The position numbers were made by a program, and so were the translations under genes. Positions 26,716-36,296 of a stretch of DNA of 64,000 bases are shown here, in pieces. The stretch spans positions 62,001-126,000 of the forward strand of contig NZ_JADIKJ010000015.1 in assembly GCF_044904675.1 (NCBI RefSeq). Direction: 5' to 3'. This DNA comes from Dyella_B jejuensis (GTDB lineage: Bacteria > Pseudomonadota > Gammaproteobacteria > Xanthomonadales > Rhodanobacteraceae). Each line of letters opens with the position of its first letter. Position 1 is the first letter of the stretch. The notes below the pieces were generated by a model. The model made no database searches. It was given only the letters and a program-made list of their open reading frames with translations, and was not told the DNA's origin.

Positions 26716-28455
26716 ATGAGGCAAATCCTCGCCGGCACGATGGCTTCGCGCGGCATGACGCTTGGCCGCGCACGGCTGGTCCAGCCCAGCCGCTATCTGG
26801 TCGATACACGCCCATTGAGCGAAGAGGACATCCCGTCGGAACTGGAGCGGCTGCATGCCGCGCTCGATACCGCGCGCCTGGAACTGCACGAGCTGCGCGG
26901 CAAGCTGCATGGCGCGCTGGCACGCGAGGTCAATGAATTCATCGACGCGCACAGCCTGCTGCTCGATGATGCCGAGTTGTTGCGCGGCCTGGACGAAATG
27001 ATCACCATCGGCCGTTACCGCGCCGGTGCCGCCCTGAAGAAGCAGCGCGACCGTCTTGCCGGCGTATTCGGCGCCATGGACGATCCCTACCTGCGCAGCC
27101 GCATGGAGGACATCGACCAGGTCATCGGCCGCGTGATCTCGGCGCTGCAACGCCAGACCAGCGTGGAAGAACGCAAGCTTGCCGCGCGCGTCGGCGAGAT
27201 CCTGGTCGCCGATACTTTGGCTCCCGCCGACATGGCGCACCTGGCGGGGAACGGCCTGCTCGGCGTGATCACCAGCTCGGGCAGCCCCTATTCGCACAGC
27301 GCGATCCTGGCGCGCAGTCTCAGCCTGCCGATGCTGGTTGGCACCCGCGATGCGCTGTCGACCATTCATGACGACGACCTGATCCTGCTCGATACCGAGC
27401 ATGGCGAGGCGGTGGTACATCCCACCGCGCAGGATCTGGCCCGCTATCGCGCCTGGCAGCGCGAGGCCGCCCAGGAAGGCCGTCGCCTCGCCAGCCTGGC
27501 CAATGCGCCCACGCGCACCCGCGACGGCATCGACATGCGCCTGCTGGCCAATGCTGAATCCGCCAGCGATGTCGCACTGGCGCGCACGCGCGGCGCGGAT
27601 GGCATCGGCCTGTATCGCACCGAATTCCTGTTCTTGCGGCACAAGGGCCTGCCGTCGGAAGACGAGCAATTCATCGCCTATCGCGATGTAGTCCTCGGCA
27701 TGGGTGGCGCGCCAGTTACCATCCGCACCCTCGATCTGGGTGCGGATAAGGCCGATGCCGCCGGACTGGTGATTCGTGGCGAGGAAAACCCCGCGCTGGG
27801 CGTCCGCGGCGTGCGCCTTTCGCTGCGCCATCCGGCAGTGTTTACCACGCAGATTCGCGCGATCCTGCGCGCTGCCTGCTATGGGCCGGTGCGCGTGCTG
27901 GTGCCGATGGTGACCCAGCCAGACGAACTGATCGCCGTGCGCACGCTGTTCAAGCTGGCGCGGCAGGAACTCAAGCGCGAGAACGTGGACCTGCCGGAAA
28001 AGCTGGCGCTGGGCGCGATGATCGAAGTGCCTGCCGCGGCGATCAACGTGCGCGCATTGCTCGAGCACGCCGACTTCCTGGCGATCGGCACCAACGATCT
28101 GGCGCAGTACGTGCTCGCTGCCGATCGCGGTAACGACGCTTTGGAAAATATCTACAACCCGCTGCAGCCCGCCCTGCTGCGCCTGCTCTCGCACGTGATC
28201 TCCGCCGGTCGCCGCGCCGGCAAGCCAGTGAGCCTGTGCGGCGAGATCGGCGGCGACGTCCAGTTCACCGCCCTGCTGCTGGCACTGGGCCTGTGCGAAT
28301 TCAGCATGCATCCCAGCCGCATTCTGCACGTGCGCGATCGTCTGGCCACGCTCGACCATGGCGTATTGCGCAGCCAGGCTCCCAAGCTGATTCGTGCACG
28401 CACGCACGAGGAAGCAGAATCGCTGTTGGCAGCCATCGTGGGTTGCGCACCGTAA
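26716..28455 (+). CDS. ptsI: PTS phosphoenolpyruvate-protein phosphotransferase (enzyme I)
   Basis: 579 aa; moves phosphate from PEP to HPr. The swivelling domain keeps the active His in GSPYSHSAILARS (the usual Thr before Ser-His is Tyr here). The PEP-binding barrel shows IGLYRTEFLF, the GIRG-like LGVRGVRLSL and the catalytic Cys in SLCGEIGGD. The start MRQILAGTMASRG was chosen by alignment. It completes the phosphorelay EI-HPr-EIIA encoded here. Confidence 0.95.
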   Translation: MRQILAGTMASRGMTLGRARLVQPSRYLVDTRPLSEEDIPSELERLHAALDTARLELHELRGKLHGALAREVNEFIDAHSLLLDDAELLRGLDEMITIGRYRAGAALKKQRDRLAGVFGAMDDPYLRSRMEDIDQVIGRVISALQRQTSVEERKLAARVGEILVADTLAPADMAHLAGNGLLGVITSSGSPYSHSAILARSLSLPMLVGTRDALSTIHDDDLILLDTEHGEAVVHPTAQDLARYRAWQREAAQEGRRLASLANAPTRTRDGIDMRLLANAESASDVALARTRGADGIGLYRTEFLFLRHKGLPSEDEQFIAYRDVVLGMGGAPVTIRTLDLGADKADAAGLVIRGEENPALGVRGVRLSLRHPAVFTTQIRAILRAACYGPVRVLVPMVTQPDELIAVRTLFKLARQELKRENVDLPEKLALGAMIEVPAAAINVRALLEHADFLAIGTNDLAQYVLAADRGNDALENIYNPLQPALLRLLSHVISAGRRAGKPVSLCGEIGGDVQFTALLLALGLCEFSMHPSRILHVRDRLATLDHGVLRSQAPKLIRARTHEEAESLLAAIVGCAP

Positions 28456-28560
28456 CCACCTCTGCCCTGCGTTGATTCCACTCGCGGCGCTTTGGTCACG
28501 GCGGCGCACCGAAGTTCATGGGAGCCGGCTGGCCACGCATCGCGGCACAGCGGCGAAAAC

Positions 28561-29439
28561 TCATGCCACCGAATGCAGGAACGCCTCCAGCGCGGCGCCG
28601 CGGTATTTTTCCCGATGCAGCAGGATCGAGAGCTTGCGCCGAAGATCCAGGAACGGCGTTTTGAGCGCAACCAGCCGTCCTGTCGCCACGGCGTCCGTTA
28701 CCGCCACTTCCGGCAAGCAGGCAATGCCCAGCCCTGCCGTGACCGCTTGCTTGATCGCCTCGATCTGGTCCAGTTCCATCACCGTCTCGCCAGGCGGCAG
28801 TTGGGCAAGCGCCCGCTCACTGGTGGCGCGCGTGGCCGAACCGGGTTCGCGCAACACCCAGCGCGCGCCGGCGAAATGTTCGGGCTTGAGACCGCGCTTC
28901 CTGGCGAGCGCATGGCCTGGCGGCGCGCACACCACCAGCGCGTCATCGCGCCAGGGACGCACTTCGAGCAATGGATGCGTCACCGGACCTTCCACACAGC
29001 CCACATCCAGGCTGTGGTCGAGCAAGGCGGCGGCGATATCGCCGGTATTGGCCACGCGCAGGCGGATCGCCACCTGCGGGTGGGCCCTGACGAACTCGCC
29101 CAGCAACTCGCCTACCCGGTAATTGCCGACCGTATTGCTCGCGCCAATCCGCAGGTCGCCCGCCAGCGACGTGGTCTTGCCGCTAGCCCGGCGCCCGAAT
29201 TCAGCGTGGCGTTCGAGCAGCTCCTGTGCCAGCGGCAACAATTCCCGCCCGCGCGCATTGAGCCGCAGGCGTCCGCGTTCACGGTCGAAGACCGGCGCAT
29301 CCAGCTGCCGCTCCATTTCCGCCAGCGCCATGCTGGCTGCCGGCTGGGTCAGGTAGAGCCGTTCGGCGGCGGCACGCACGCTGCCATGCATCGCGATTTG
29401 CACAAAAACTTCGAGCTGGCGCAGGCTGACATTTAGCAT
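28561..29439 (-). CDS. LysR-family transcriptional regulator
   Basis: 292 aa. N-terminal winged helix-turn-helix (residues 5-62, SLRQLEVFVQIAMHGSVRAA then LTQPAASMALAEMERQL) and a periplasmic-binding-protein-like effector domain. Divergent from a YeiH-type transporter with an 89-base gap, the classic layout in which the LysR protein controls its neighbour. It resembles the E. coli YeiE/YeiH pair, but the effector is not known. Confidence 0.92.
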   Translation of the reverse strand: MLNVSLRQLEVFVQIAMHGSVRAAAERLYLTQPAASMALAEMERQLDAPVFDRERGRLRLNARGRELLPLAQELLERHAEFGRRASGKTTSLAGDLRIGASNTVGNYRVGELLGEFVRAHPQVAIRLRVANTGDIAAALLDHSLDVGCVEGPVTHPLLEVRPWRDDALVVCAPPGHALARKRGLKPEHFAGARWVLREPGSATRATSERALAQLPPGETVMELDQIEAIKQAVTAGLGIACLPEVAVTDAVATGRLVALKTPFLDLRRKLSILLHREKYRGAALEAFLHSVA

Positions 29440-29528
29440 CAGCTTAGTTTATAGGCTTGATTAGATATTTCAAATTTTCCTAATAGGCTGCGCCGAGGAC
29501 AATGCATCCAGTCCCCAAGGCCACCGCC
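29440..29528. promoter_or_regulatory. AT-rich divergent control region, LysR gene / yeiH-type gene
   Basis: The region is much more AT-rich than its neighbours. TTGATTAGATATTTCAA (29456-29472) is an interrupted dyad (TTGA-N9-TCAA) of the size expected for a LysR half-operator; no perfect promoter could be fixed. Confidence 0.35.
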
Positions 29529-30572
29529 ATGAACGCCGTATCGGTTTCCCCCGCCGCCCTTTTCCCTGCCCTGCGCCTGCGCGCATCGGGCCTGTTGCTG
29601 GCGCTCGGTATTTCCCTGCTCGCCTGGTACCTGGGCCAGGTCCTGCCGCTGATCGGTGGACCGGTGTTCGGCATCCTGCTCGGCATGACGGTGCGCAATC
29701 TGCTCGCGCCATCGGACGGCTTCAATCCCGGCATCCAGTTCGCCAGCAAGCAGATCCTGCAATGGTCGATCATCGCGCTCGGCTTCGGGCTCAGCCTGAC
29801 CCAGGTGGCGCGCACGGGCCTGCAATCGTTGTCGGTGACCCTGGTAACCATGTCGGTAGCCTTCATCAGTGCCCTGCTGCTCGGCCGCATGCTGAAGGTG
29901 CATGACAAGCTGAAGGTGCTGATCGGCGTGGGTACGGCCATCTGCGGCGGCTCGGCCATTGCCGCGGTCACGCCGATCATCAAGCCCGACGATCACGACA
30001 CGGCGTTTGCGATCTCCACCATCTTCCTGTTCAACGTGGTGGCCGTGCTGCTGTTCCCGCTGCTTGGGCACCTGATGCATCTGTCGGACCTCGGCTTCGG
30101 CATGTGGGCGGGCACCGCGATCAACGACACCTCCTCCGTGGTGGCTGCGGGTTACAGCTACAGCAAGGCGGCCGGCGATTTCGCCACCATCGTGAAGCTG
30201 ACGCGCGCCACCTTGATCATTCCGGTCTGCCTGATCCTGGCCATCGCCGTAGCGGTGCGCGAAAAACGCGCGGCGAAGCAGGCGGGCACCGCCGACCATT
30301 TCAGCCTGGCGCGTATCTTTCCCTGGTTCATCCTGTGGTTCCTGGTGGCCTCGGCGATACGTACCCTGGGTTTCGTGCCGGGCGTGCTCTTGCCGGCGAT
30401 CCACCTGGCGGCGGAATTCATGATCATCGTGGCACTGACCGCGATCGGCCTGTCCGCCAACCTGCGCAAGATGGCCTCCACCGGTGCGCGACCGATCCTG
30501 CTGGGCCTGGGAGTATGGGCGGCGGTATCGATCAGCAGCCTGCTGGTGCAGTGGGTGATCGGGCAACTGTGA
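29529..30572 (+). CDS. YeiH-family (UPF0324) putative sulfate exporter
   Basis: 347 aa polytopic inner-membrane protein with about ten helices. Typical segments are GPVFGILLGMTVRN, QWSIIALGFGLSL, GTAICGGSAIAAVTPII and GTAINDTSSVVAAGYSYS. The family is called putative sulfate or sulfite exporter; activity of this member is not shown. I prefer the ATG at 29529, which has an AAGG site, over the one at 29502. Confidence 0.88.
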   Translation: MNAVSVSPAALFPALRLRASGLLLALGISLLAWYLGQVLPLIGGPVFGILLGMTVRNLLAPSDGFNPGIQFASKQILQWSIIALGFGLSLTQVARTGLQSLSVTLVTMSVAFISALLLGRMLKVHDKLKVLIGVGTAICGGSAIAAVTPIIKPDDHDTAFAISTIFLFNVVAVLLFPLLGHLMHLSDLGFGMWAGTAINDTSSVVAAGYSYSKAAGDFATIVKLTRATLIIPVCLILAIAVAVREKRAAKQAGTADHFSLARIFPWFILWFLVASAIRTLGFVPGVLLPAIHLAAEFMIIVALTAIGLSANLRKMASTGARPILLGLGVWAAVSISSLLVQWVIGQL

Positions 30573-30597
30573 CCGGAAATGGAAGATCGCGATGCTG

Positions 30598-31299
30598 TTA
30601 CGGATCGCGCGGCGCACGTTCGGCCATGGTTAACGCCACTTTGTCGCGCAGGTATACCGGCAACGCGAGCTCCGGCGCGTGCGCACGCCCCGCCTTGAAT
30701 TCGGCTACGGCCAACGTCGCCACATGACGCGCCTGCGGAAAGCAGGCGCCATCTGCTGAAACCGGCTCCGCGCCCAGCCTGGCGCGCAAGGCTTCCGCGT
30801 AAACAGTCCAGCCGGTGCCGACCACTCGCCACGCATGCGCTGGCGGCAGGAGCAGCGAATCGGCCGTGCCGACACGCTCCTCGTCCAGCGCAACCAGGCC
30901 GCCGTTGTCGTCGCGCCGATAGCTGGCCGCATAGATCTCGCCCATGCGGGCATCGATCACCGCCAGGATCGCCGCGCCATCCTCACCCTCCGGTGCCTCC
31001 AGCGCCAGCGCCGCCAGCGATGAAACGGTTACCACCGGCAAGTCCAACGCCAGCGCCATGCCCTGCGCCAGCGACACCGCCAGGCGCACACCGGTGAACG
31101 CGCCAGGCCCGCGACCGACCGCGATAGCGTCCAGCGCGTGCTTGCCGATACCGGCTTCGGCCAGCAATTCATCCGCCATCGGCAGCACGCGCTCAGCGTG
31201 CCGGCGAGGAGCAAGTTCGGTTCGGGCGATAACCGTTTCGCCGTGCACCAGCGCGACGGAACAGGCTTCGGTGGCGGTTTCGATAGCGAGCAGATTCAT
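30598..31299 (-). CDS. tsaB: tRNA threonylcarbamoyladenosine biosynthesis protein TsaB
   Basis: 233 aa, the inactive ASKHA-fold partner that holds TsaD during t6A37 synthesis on tRNAs reading ANN codons. Starts MNLLAIETATEACSVAL; GRGPGAFTGVRLAVS is the family signature. Convergent with the YeiH-type gene (25 bases apart), divergent from valS. Confidence 0.94.
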   Translation of the reverse strand: MNLLAIETATEACSVALVHGETVIARTELAPRRHAERVLPMADELLAEAGIGKHALDAIAVGRGPGAFTGVRLAVSLAQGMALALDLPVVTVSSLAALALEAPEGEDGAAILAVIDARMGEIYAASYRRDDNGGLVALDEERVGTADSLLLPPAHAWRVVGTGWTVYAEALRARLGAEPVSADGACFPQARHVATLAVAEFKAGRAHAPELALPVYLRDKVALTMAERAPRDP

Positions 31300-31474
31300 C
31301 GCGCCATTCTCGCAGAGATGGCGCCCGGGCGCGGCACCGCCCCTCCCTTCGAGGCACCGTGGTATCCGGCAAGCCCATGAACATCCTGGAACTGGATCAA
31401 AAGCCCTCGCACTGGCCGACAACAAGACGACGCAGGTGTTGCGATAGCTGGCGCCCGCCGCAGAGGGCATATTT

Positions 31475-31503
31475 TTGGCAGGTCCCGCCGCGGCCCGTAC
31501 AAT
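31475..31503 (+). promoter_or_regulatory. sigma-70-type promoter for valS
   Basis: TTGGCA, 17-base spacer, TACAAT, about 50 bases before the valS ATG. Five of six consensus matches in each hexamer. Confidence 0.65.
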
Positions 31504-31558
31504 GGAGCACTCCACCTAGACCAGCGCGCACCCTCCGGTGCGCAAACGCGAGCCCCTG

Positions 31559-34366
31559 ATGGAAAAGAGTTTCGAGCCCCGTCCGATCGAGTCGAAGTGG
31601 TATGCCCGCTGGGAAGCTGGCGACGTCTTCCATCCATCGGGACACGGCGAGCCCTACTGCATTTTGCTGCCGCCGCCGAATGTCACCGGCACCTTGCACA
31701 TGGGCCACGCTTTCCAGCAGACCGTGATGGATATGCTGATCCGCTATCAGCGCATGCGCGGCATGCGAACGCTGTGGCAGGTTGGCACCGACCATGCCGG
31801 CATCGCCACGCAGAAGATCGTGGAAAACCAGCTCGCCGTCGAGAGCAAGACACGCCATGACCTGGGCCGCGAGCCGTTCGTCGAGCGCGTGTGGCAATGG
31901 AAGGAAGAGTCCGGCTCCACCATCACCAACCAGATGCGCCGCCTCGGCGTGGCCGCCGACTGGTCGCGCGAACGCTTCACCATGGACGAAGGCCTGTCGG
32001 CCGCCGTGCGCAAGGTGTTCGTGGAGTGGTACCGCGCCGGCCTGATCTATCGCGGCAACCGCCTGGTGAACTGGGATCCGGTATTGGGCACGGCCGTGTC
32101 GGACCTGGAAGTGAACAATGTGGAACGCGACGGGCACATGTGGTCGATCCGCTACCCGATCATGGATAGCCGCGACAGCCTGGTCATTGCCACCACCCGT
32201 CCGGAAACCATGCTGGGCGACGTCGCCGTCGCCGTGCATCCGGACGACGAACGCTACCAGCACCTGATCGGCAAGACGCTTGCCCTGCCACTGAGCGGCC
32301 GCCAGATTCCGGTGATTGCCGACGACTATGTCGACAAGGCGTTCGGTACCGGCTGTGTGAAGATCACGCCCGCGCATGACTTCAACGACTATGCCATCGG
32401 CCAGCGCCACAAGCTCGCGCCCATCGAGATCTTCACGCTCGACGCGAAGGTGAACACGAACGCGCCAGCCAGATATCAGGGCATGGACCGCTACGAGGCA
32501 CGCAAGCTCGTGCTCGCCGACCTGGATGCCGCCGGCCTGCTGGTTGAAACCAAACCGCATAAGCTGCAAGTGCCGGTGAGCCAGCGATCGGACGCGGTCA
32601 TCGAGCCGATGCTCACCGACCAGTGGTTCGTCGACCTCACCAGCGACAAGGGCCGCCAGGCCATCACCGAACCCGCGCTCGATGCGGTGCGTTCGGGCGA
32701 GGTCAAGTTCGTGCCGGAGAACTGGGCCAGCACCTACACGCAGTGGCTGGAAAACATCCAGGATTGGTGCATCAGCCGGCAACTGTGGTGGGGCCACCGC
32801 ATTCCGGCCTGGTACGACGAAGCCGGCCAAATTTTCGTGGGCGAAGATGAAGCCGACGCGCGCAAACATGCCGCAGTCGCTCCGATCGGCGCACTGAAGC
32901 AGGACGAAGACGTCCTCGACACGTGGTTCAGCGCCGCGTTGTGGCCGTTTTCCACGCTCGGCTGGCCGGCGCATGGCCCGGTCGCCAACGAGCGCGGCGA
33001 GATCGTCGCCAACTGGGAAACCGACCGGATCTTCCTGCCCAGCGCCGTGCTGGTCACCGGGTTTGACATCATCTTCTTCTGGGTCGCGCGCATGGTGATG
33101 GCGACCAGGTATTTCACTGGCAAGGTGCCATTCCGCGAGGTGTACATCAACGCCATCGTGCGCGACGCGGAAGGCCAGAAGATGTCCAAGTCCAAAGGCA
33201 ACACGCTCGATCCACTGGATCTCATCGACGGCATCGAACTGGAGCCGCTGGTGGCAAAGTCGACCCGGTCGCTGCTGATTCCGCAAGTACGCGAGAAGGT
33301 CGAAAAGCGCATCCGCAAGGATTATCCCAATGGCATTCCCGCCATCGGCACCGACGCGCTGCGCTTCACTTTTGCCGCACTGGCCAGCTACAGCCGCACC
33401 ATCAATTTCGACATCAAGCGCGCCGAAGGCTACAAGGCGTTCTGCAACAAGTTGTGGAACGCAGCGCGCTTCGTGCTGATGAATTTGCCGGAGGGCGAAT
33501 TGCCCGCACCGTCAGGCACGCCGGCGACGGAGGCCGAGCGCTGGATTCTCACCCGGCTCAAGCTCACGCTCGGCGAAGTCGAACAGCATTTCGTTACCTA
33601 TCGCTTTGATTTGTTGGCGCAGGCGTTGTACGAATTCGTGTGGAACGAATATTGCGACTGGTTCCTGGAACTGTCCAAGCCCGCGCTCAATGGCGATGAT
33701 GCCGCAGCTGCGGCTTCGACCCGGCATACCCTGCTGGTGGTGCTGGAAACGGTGCTGCGCGCGTTGCATCCGATCATTCCGTTCATTACCGAGGAAATCT
33801 GGCAATCGGTGGCGCCGAAACTCGGCATCCAGGTCGAAAGCATCCTGCAACGCCCATGGCCGCACGCCAGCGAGATCGTCGCCGACGAAGCCGCTACAGC
33901 CGAAATCGAATGGTTCAAGAACGTGCTCAGCGGCATTCGCCGCATCCGTTCGGAAATGAACATCGCGCCAGGCAAGACCATTCCGCTGCTGCTTGCCGAT
34001 GGCGATGCCAACGATCGTGCGCGTGCCGCCAAGTTTGCCGCGCAAATCAGCTTTCTCGCTCGCGTGGACACCCCGCAATGGATTGCTTCGGGCACCGACG
34101 AGCCCGCTGCCGCGGCCGCCGTGGTCGGCTCCCTGCGCGTGCTGATTCCGCTCGCCGGCCTGATCGACCTTGGCGCGGAAAAGGCACGCCTGACCAAGGA
34201 AATCGGCCGCATCGAGGTCGAGATCAAGAAATGCGAGGGCAAGTTGGGCAATGCGAACTTCGTCGCCCACGCACCGGCCGAGGTGGTCGCGCAGGAACGC
34301 CAGCGCATCGCCGATTGGGGCACCCAGCTAAGCGCCATGCGCGAGCAGTTGCAGAAACTGGGATAA
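31559..34366 (+). CDS. valS: valyl-tRNA synthetase
   Basis: 935 aa class I synthetase. The HIGH motif is HMGH at residues 47-50 (PPPNVTGTLHMGHAF) and the KMSKS loop is complete (GQKMSKSKGNTLDP). The CP1 editing domain, anticodon-binding domain and C-terminal coiled coil (last 65 residues, ARLTKEIGRIEVEIKKCEGK onward) are present. The start is the ATG of MEKSFEPRPIESKWY; an in-frame GTG 21 bases earlier is less likely. Confidence 0.98.
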   Translation: MEKSFEPRPIESKWYARWEAGDVFHPSGHGEPYCILLPPPNVTGTLHMGHAFQQTVMDMLIRYQRMRGMRTLWQVGTDHAGIATQKIVENQLAVESKTRHDLGREPFVERVWQWKEESGSTITNQMRRLGVAADWSRERFTMDEGLSAAVRKVFVEWYRAGLIYRGNRLVNWDPVLGTAVSDLEVNNVERDGHMWSIRYPIMDSRDSLVIATTRPETMLGDVAVAVHPDDERYQHLIGKTLALPLSGRQIPVIADDYVDKAFGTGCVKITPAHDFNDYAIGQRHKLAPIEIFTLDAKVNTNAPARYQGMDRYEARKLVLADLDAAGLLVETKPHKLQVPVSQRSDAVIEPMLTDQWFVDLTSDKGRQAITEPALDAVRSGEVKFVPENWASTYTQWLENIQDWCISRQLWWGHRIPAWYDEAGQIFVGEDEADARKHAAVAPIGALKQDEDVLDTWFSAALWPFSTLGWPAHGPVANERGEIVANWETDRIFLPSAVLVTGFDIIFFWVARMVMATRYFTGKVPFREVYINAIVRDAEGQKMSKSKGNTLDPLDLIDGIELEPLVAKSTRSLLIPQVREKVEKRIRKDYPNGIPAIGTDALRFTFAALASYSRTINFDIKRAEGYKAFCNKLWNAARFVLMNLPEGELPAPSGTPATEAERWILTRLKLTLGEVEQHFVTYRFDLLAQALYEFVWNEYCDWFLELSKPALNGDDAAAAASTRHTLLVVLETVLRALHPIIPFITEEIWQSVAPKLGIQVESILQRPWPHASEIVADEAATAEIEWFKNVLSGIRRIRSEMNIAPGKTIPLLLADGDANDRARAAKFAAQISFLARVDTPQWIASGTDEPAAAAAVVGSLRVLIPLAGLIDLGAEKARLTKEIGRIEVEIKKCEGKLGNANFVAHAPAEVVAQERQRIADWGTQLSAMREQLQKLG

Positions 34367-34374
34367 CCCCGGCC

Positions 34375-34400
34375 CTCCCTCTCCTTGCCGGGAGAGGGAG
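34375..34400. terminator. perfect 10-bp hairpin between convergent valS and rimI
   Basis: CTCCCTCTCC, loop TTGCCG, GGAGAGGGAG. There is no T-run, so it may be a weak terminator or simply a member of the dispersed hairpin family also found at 60943 and 61735. Confidence 0.5.
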
Positions 34401-34408
34401 CAACAAAC

Positions 34409-34879
34409 TCAGGACAGCGGAAACTCCAACGCCATCACGATCGCATCTTCGCGACCGCCATGCGCGGGGTAGTAGCGCGGCCTTCGCCCGATCTCGCGAA
34501 AGCCCAGCGACGCATACAGTTGCTGGGCATTCGGATTGGACGGCCGCACTTCCAGGAACACCCGCTCGGCGCCATTCCAGCGCGCGATATCCAGCAGCCG
34601 GCGCATCAGATGACGGCCAAAACCCTGCCCGCGATGCTCCGGTCCGATACAGACATTGAGCACGTGTGCCTCGCCGGCACCCACGGAAAGAATGCCGTAG
34701 CCGATGACCTGCCCTTCGCTGCACAGCACCCAGCAAGGATGCCCGGCCTTCAGGCAGTCGCCGAAGATGCCCGCGGTCCAGGGAAAATCGTAGGAAGCGA
34801 TTTCCAGCGCGCCCACCCGCGGCAGGTCTTCGCGCCGCATCGCGCGCATCTCCAGCGAGGGGCGCGCTACTGCAACCAT
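34409..34879 (-). CDS. rimI: ribosomal protein S18 alanine N-acetyltransferase RimI
   Basis: 156 aa GNAT acetyltransferase acting on the N-terminal alanine of ribosomal protein S18. Acetyl-CoA motif A is IGPEHRGQGFGRHLM, and LEVRPSNPNAQQLYASLGF is the RimI-type motif B. The ATG overlaps the upstream stop by one base (TAATG), which implies coupled translation. Confidence 0.92.
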   Translation of the reverse strand: MVAVARPSLEMRAMRREDLPRVGALEIASYDFPWTAGIFGDCLKAGHPCWVLCSEGQVIGYGILSVGAGEAHVLNVCIGPEHRGQGFGRHLMRRLLDIARWNGAERVFLEVRPSNPNAQQLYASLGFREIGRRPRYYPAHGGREDAIVMALEFPLS

Positions 34880-35355
34880 TACGGCTGCCCGCCTGTCCAT
34901 GCGCGGCGCATGGCCCGCAATGCCTGCCATAGCCGTCGCTTGGACGCCGCCTGCGCAAGCAGGTCTGCGGGCGCATCGGCCAGCACGATCTGCGCATCGC
35001 GCATGACTTCCGCCGGCAACGCACGCCCAAGCGCATGCGCCTGCGCCTGACCAAACACCAGATAGGCGCCGGCATGCGGCACCGCCATGGCTTCGTTCTC
35101 GGCCGCCTCGATACGGGGCGCACGCGCTAGCCGCGGACCGAATGCGTACAGCGCACGGCCGATCAGGTCCAGCTCCCGTACCGCACATCCACGCGGCAGC
35201 ACCACGACTACACCGTTACTCGCAGCGATTTCCGCGGGTGTCTCGCCAAGCTGCGCGATCGGCGCCGCAGCAGCTTCGCGCCTGCGCCAGGGCACCACGC
35301 CCAATGCGCGCAGCATGCGGGCACGATGGGCGGGGCTGGCGGCTGTCGCGCTCAT
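34879..35355 (-). CDS. holD: probable DNA polymerase III psi subunit (HolD-like)
   Basis: 158 aa. The assignment rests on two observations: position directly upstream of and overlapping rimI, as holD-rimI in E. coli, and a HolD-like N-terminus (ARMLRALGVVPWRRRE) plus the C-terminal RRLWQALRAMRRA helix. Psi joins chi to the clamp loader in the replisome. Similarity is weak by eye. The start overlaps the pssA stop as ATGA. Confidence 0.55.
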   Translation of the reverse strand: MSATAASPAHRARMLRALGVVPWRRREAAAAPIAQLGETPAEIAASNGVVVVLPRGCAVRELDLIGRALYAFGPRLARAPRIEAAENEAMAVPHAGAYLVFGQAQAHALGRALPAEVMRDAQIVLADAPADLLAQAASKRRLWQALRAMRRAWTGGQP

Positions 35356-36128
35356 GCCGTTCCTCGCCGTGGGCGACGGCGGCGCGTAGCCAGTCCCCAC
35401 AGCGTCACCACCGGACCGGACAACAGGTAAAGCGTAAACACCGCCAGCAAGACGCGCGGCGGATCGACGAAGAAAGGCACCAGGATCAATACCGCGACAA
35501 GAATCCACAGGAACGGCACCTTGTCCCCCATCGGCAGGGATTTGAAGCTGTAGTAGCGGAAGCGGCTTACCATCAACAAGCCTACGATCACGGCCATGAA
35601 TGGCGTGAACATGTCCAGGGTGGTACCGGAAACGCCGAAATTATCCATGCTCCACACGAAGGACATGCATACGGCGGCGGCAGCCGGACTGGGCAGCCCC
35701 TGGAAATAACGCTTGTCGATCACGCCAACCTGGGTATTGAAACGCGCCAGGCGCAACGCGGCGCACACGGCATAGATGAATGCCGCCGCCCAGCCGACCT
35801 TGCCCCACAGCGGGCCATACTGGCCGAGGCTCGACAACGACCAGTTGTACATCACCAGCGAGGGCGCCAGGCCAAAGCTCACCAGGTCCGAGAGCGAGTC
35901 GTATTGCACGCCGAATTCGCTCTGCGTATTGGTCAGGCGCGCGACGCGGCCGTCCATGCCATCCAGCAGGGCGGCCACGAATACGGCAATGGCGGCGTCC
36001 GCGAAGCGGCCACCGATACTGACCACGATCGCGTAAAAACCGGCGAACATGGCGCCGGTGGTAAACAGGTTCGGCAGGAGATAAATACCGGGATGCCGCG
36101 GCGCCCGGACTGGCGTGGTGTCGCTCAT
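35352..36128 (-). CDS. pssA: CDP-diacylglycerol--serine O-phosphatidyltransferase
   Basis: 258 aa integral membrane enzyme making phosphatidylserine, precursor of phosphatidylethanolamine. The CDP-alcohol signature runs from LDGMDGRVARLTNTQSEFG to DSLSD (about 57-81). This is the membrane (subclass II, Bacillus-like) type rather than the E. coli soluble enzyme. The family segment YNWSLSSLGQYG follows. First gene of a tightly coupled trio with holD-like and rimI. Confidence 0.92.
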   Translation of the reverse strand: MSDTTPVRAPRHPGIYLLPNLFTTGAMFAGFYAIVVSIGGRFADAAIAVFVAALLDGMDGRVARLTNTQSEFGVQYDSLSDLVSFGLAPSLVMYNWSLSSLGQYGPLWGKVGWAAAFIYAVCAALRLARFNTQVGVIDKRYFQGLPSPAAAAVCMSFVWSMDNFGVSGTTLDMFTPFMAVIVGLLMVSRFRYYSFKSLPMGDKVPFLWILVAVLILVPFFVDPPRVLLAVFTLYLLSGPVVTLWGLATRRRRPRRGTA

Positions 36129-36296
36129 GAATCCATCCGTGACGGGATGCGCGAAGTGTAGCAGGGGGCCAAAACACCTCGGAACGTGCAAGCAAGCACG
36201 TTATTGGACATTCCGGCCCAGCTGGCGCTTGAGTCCGGCCCAGCACCGGATGTTAACTAGCGCGTCGCCCCTTCTTCACTTTTGCCGGAGTCTGCC

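Noticed and set aside
26308..28509. 733-codon open frame antisense to ptsI, ptsH and neighbours
   Set aside because: Spans several real genes, His/Gln/Arg-rich shadow composition, no start signal.
31397..33286. 629-codon open frame antisense to valS
   Set aside because: Typical GC-rich antisense shadow; valS on the other strand has all motifs and the shadow protein has no family character.
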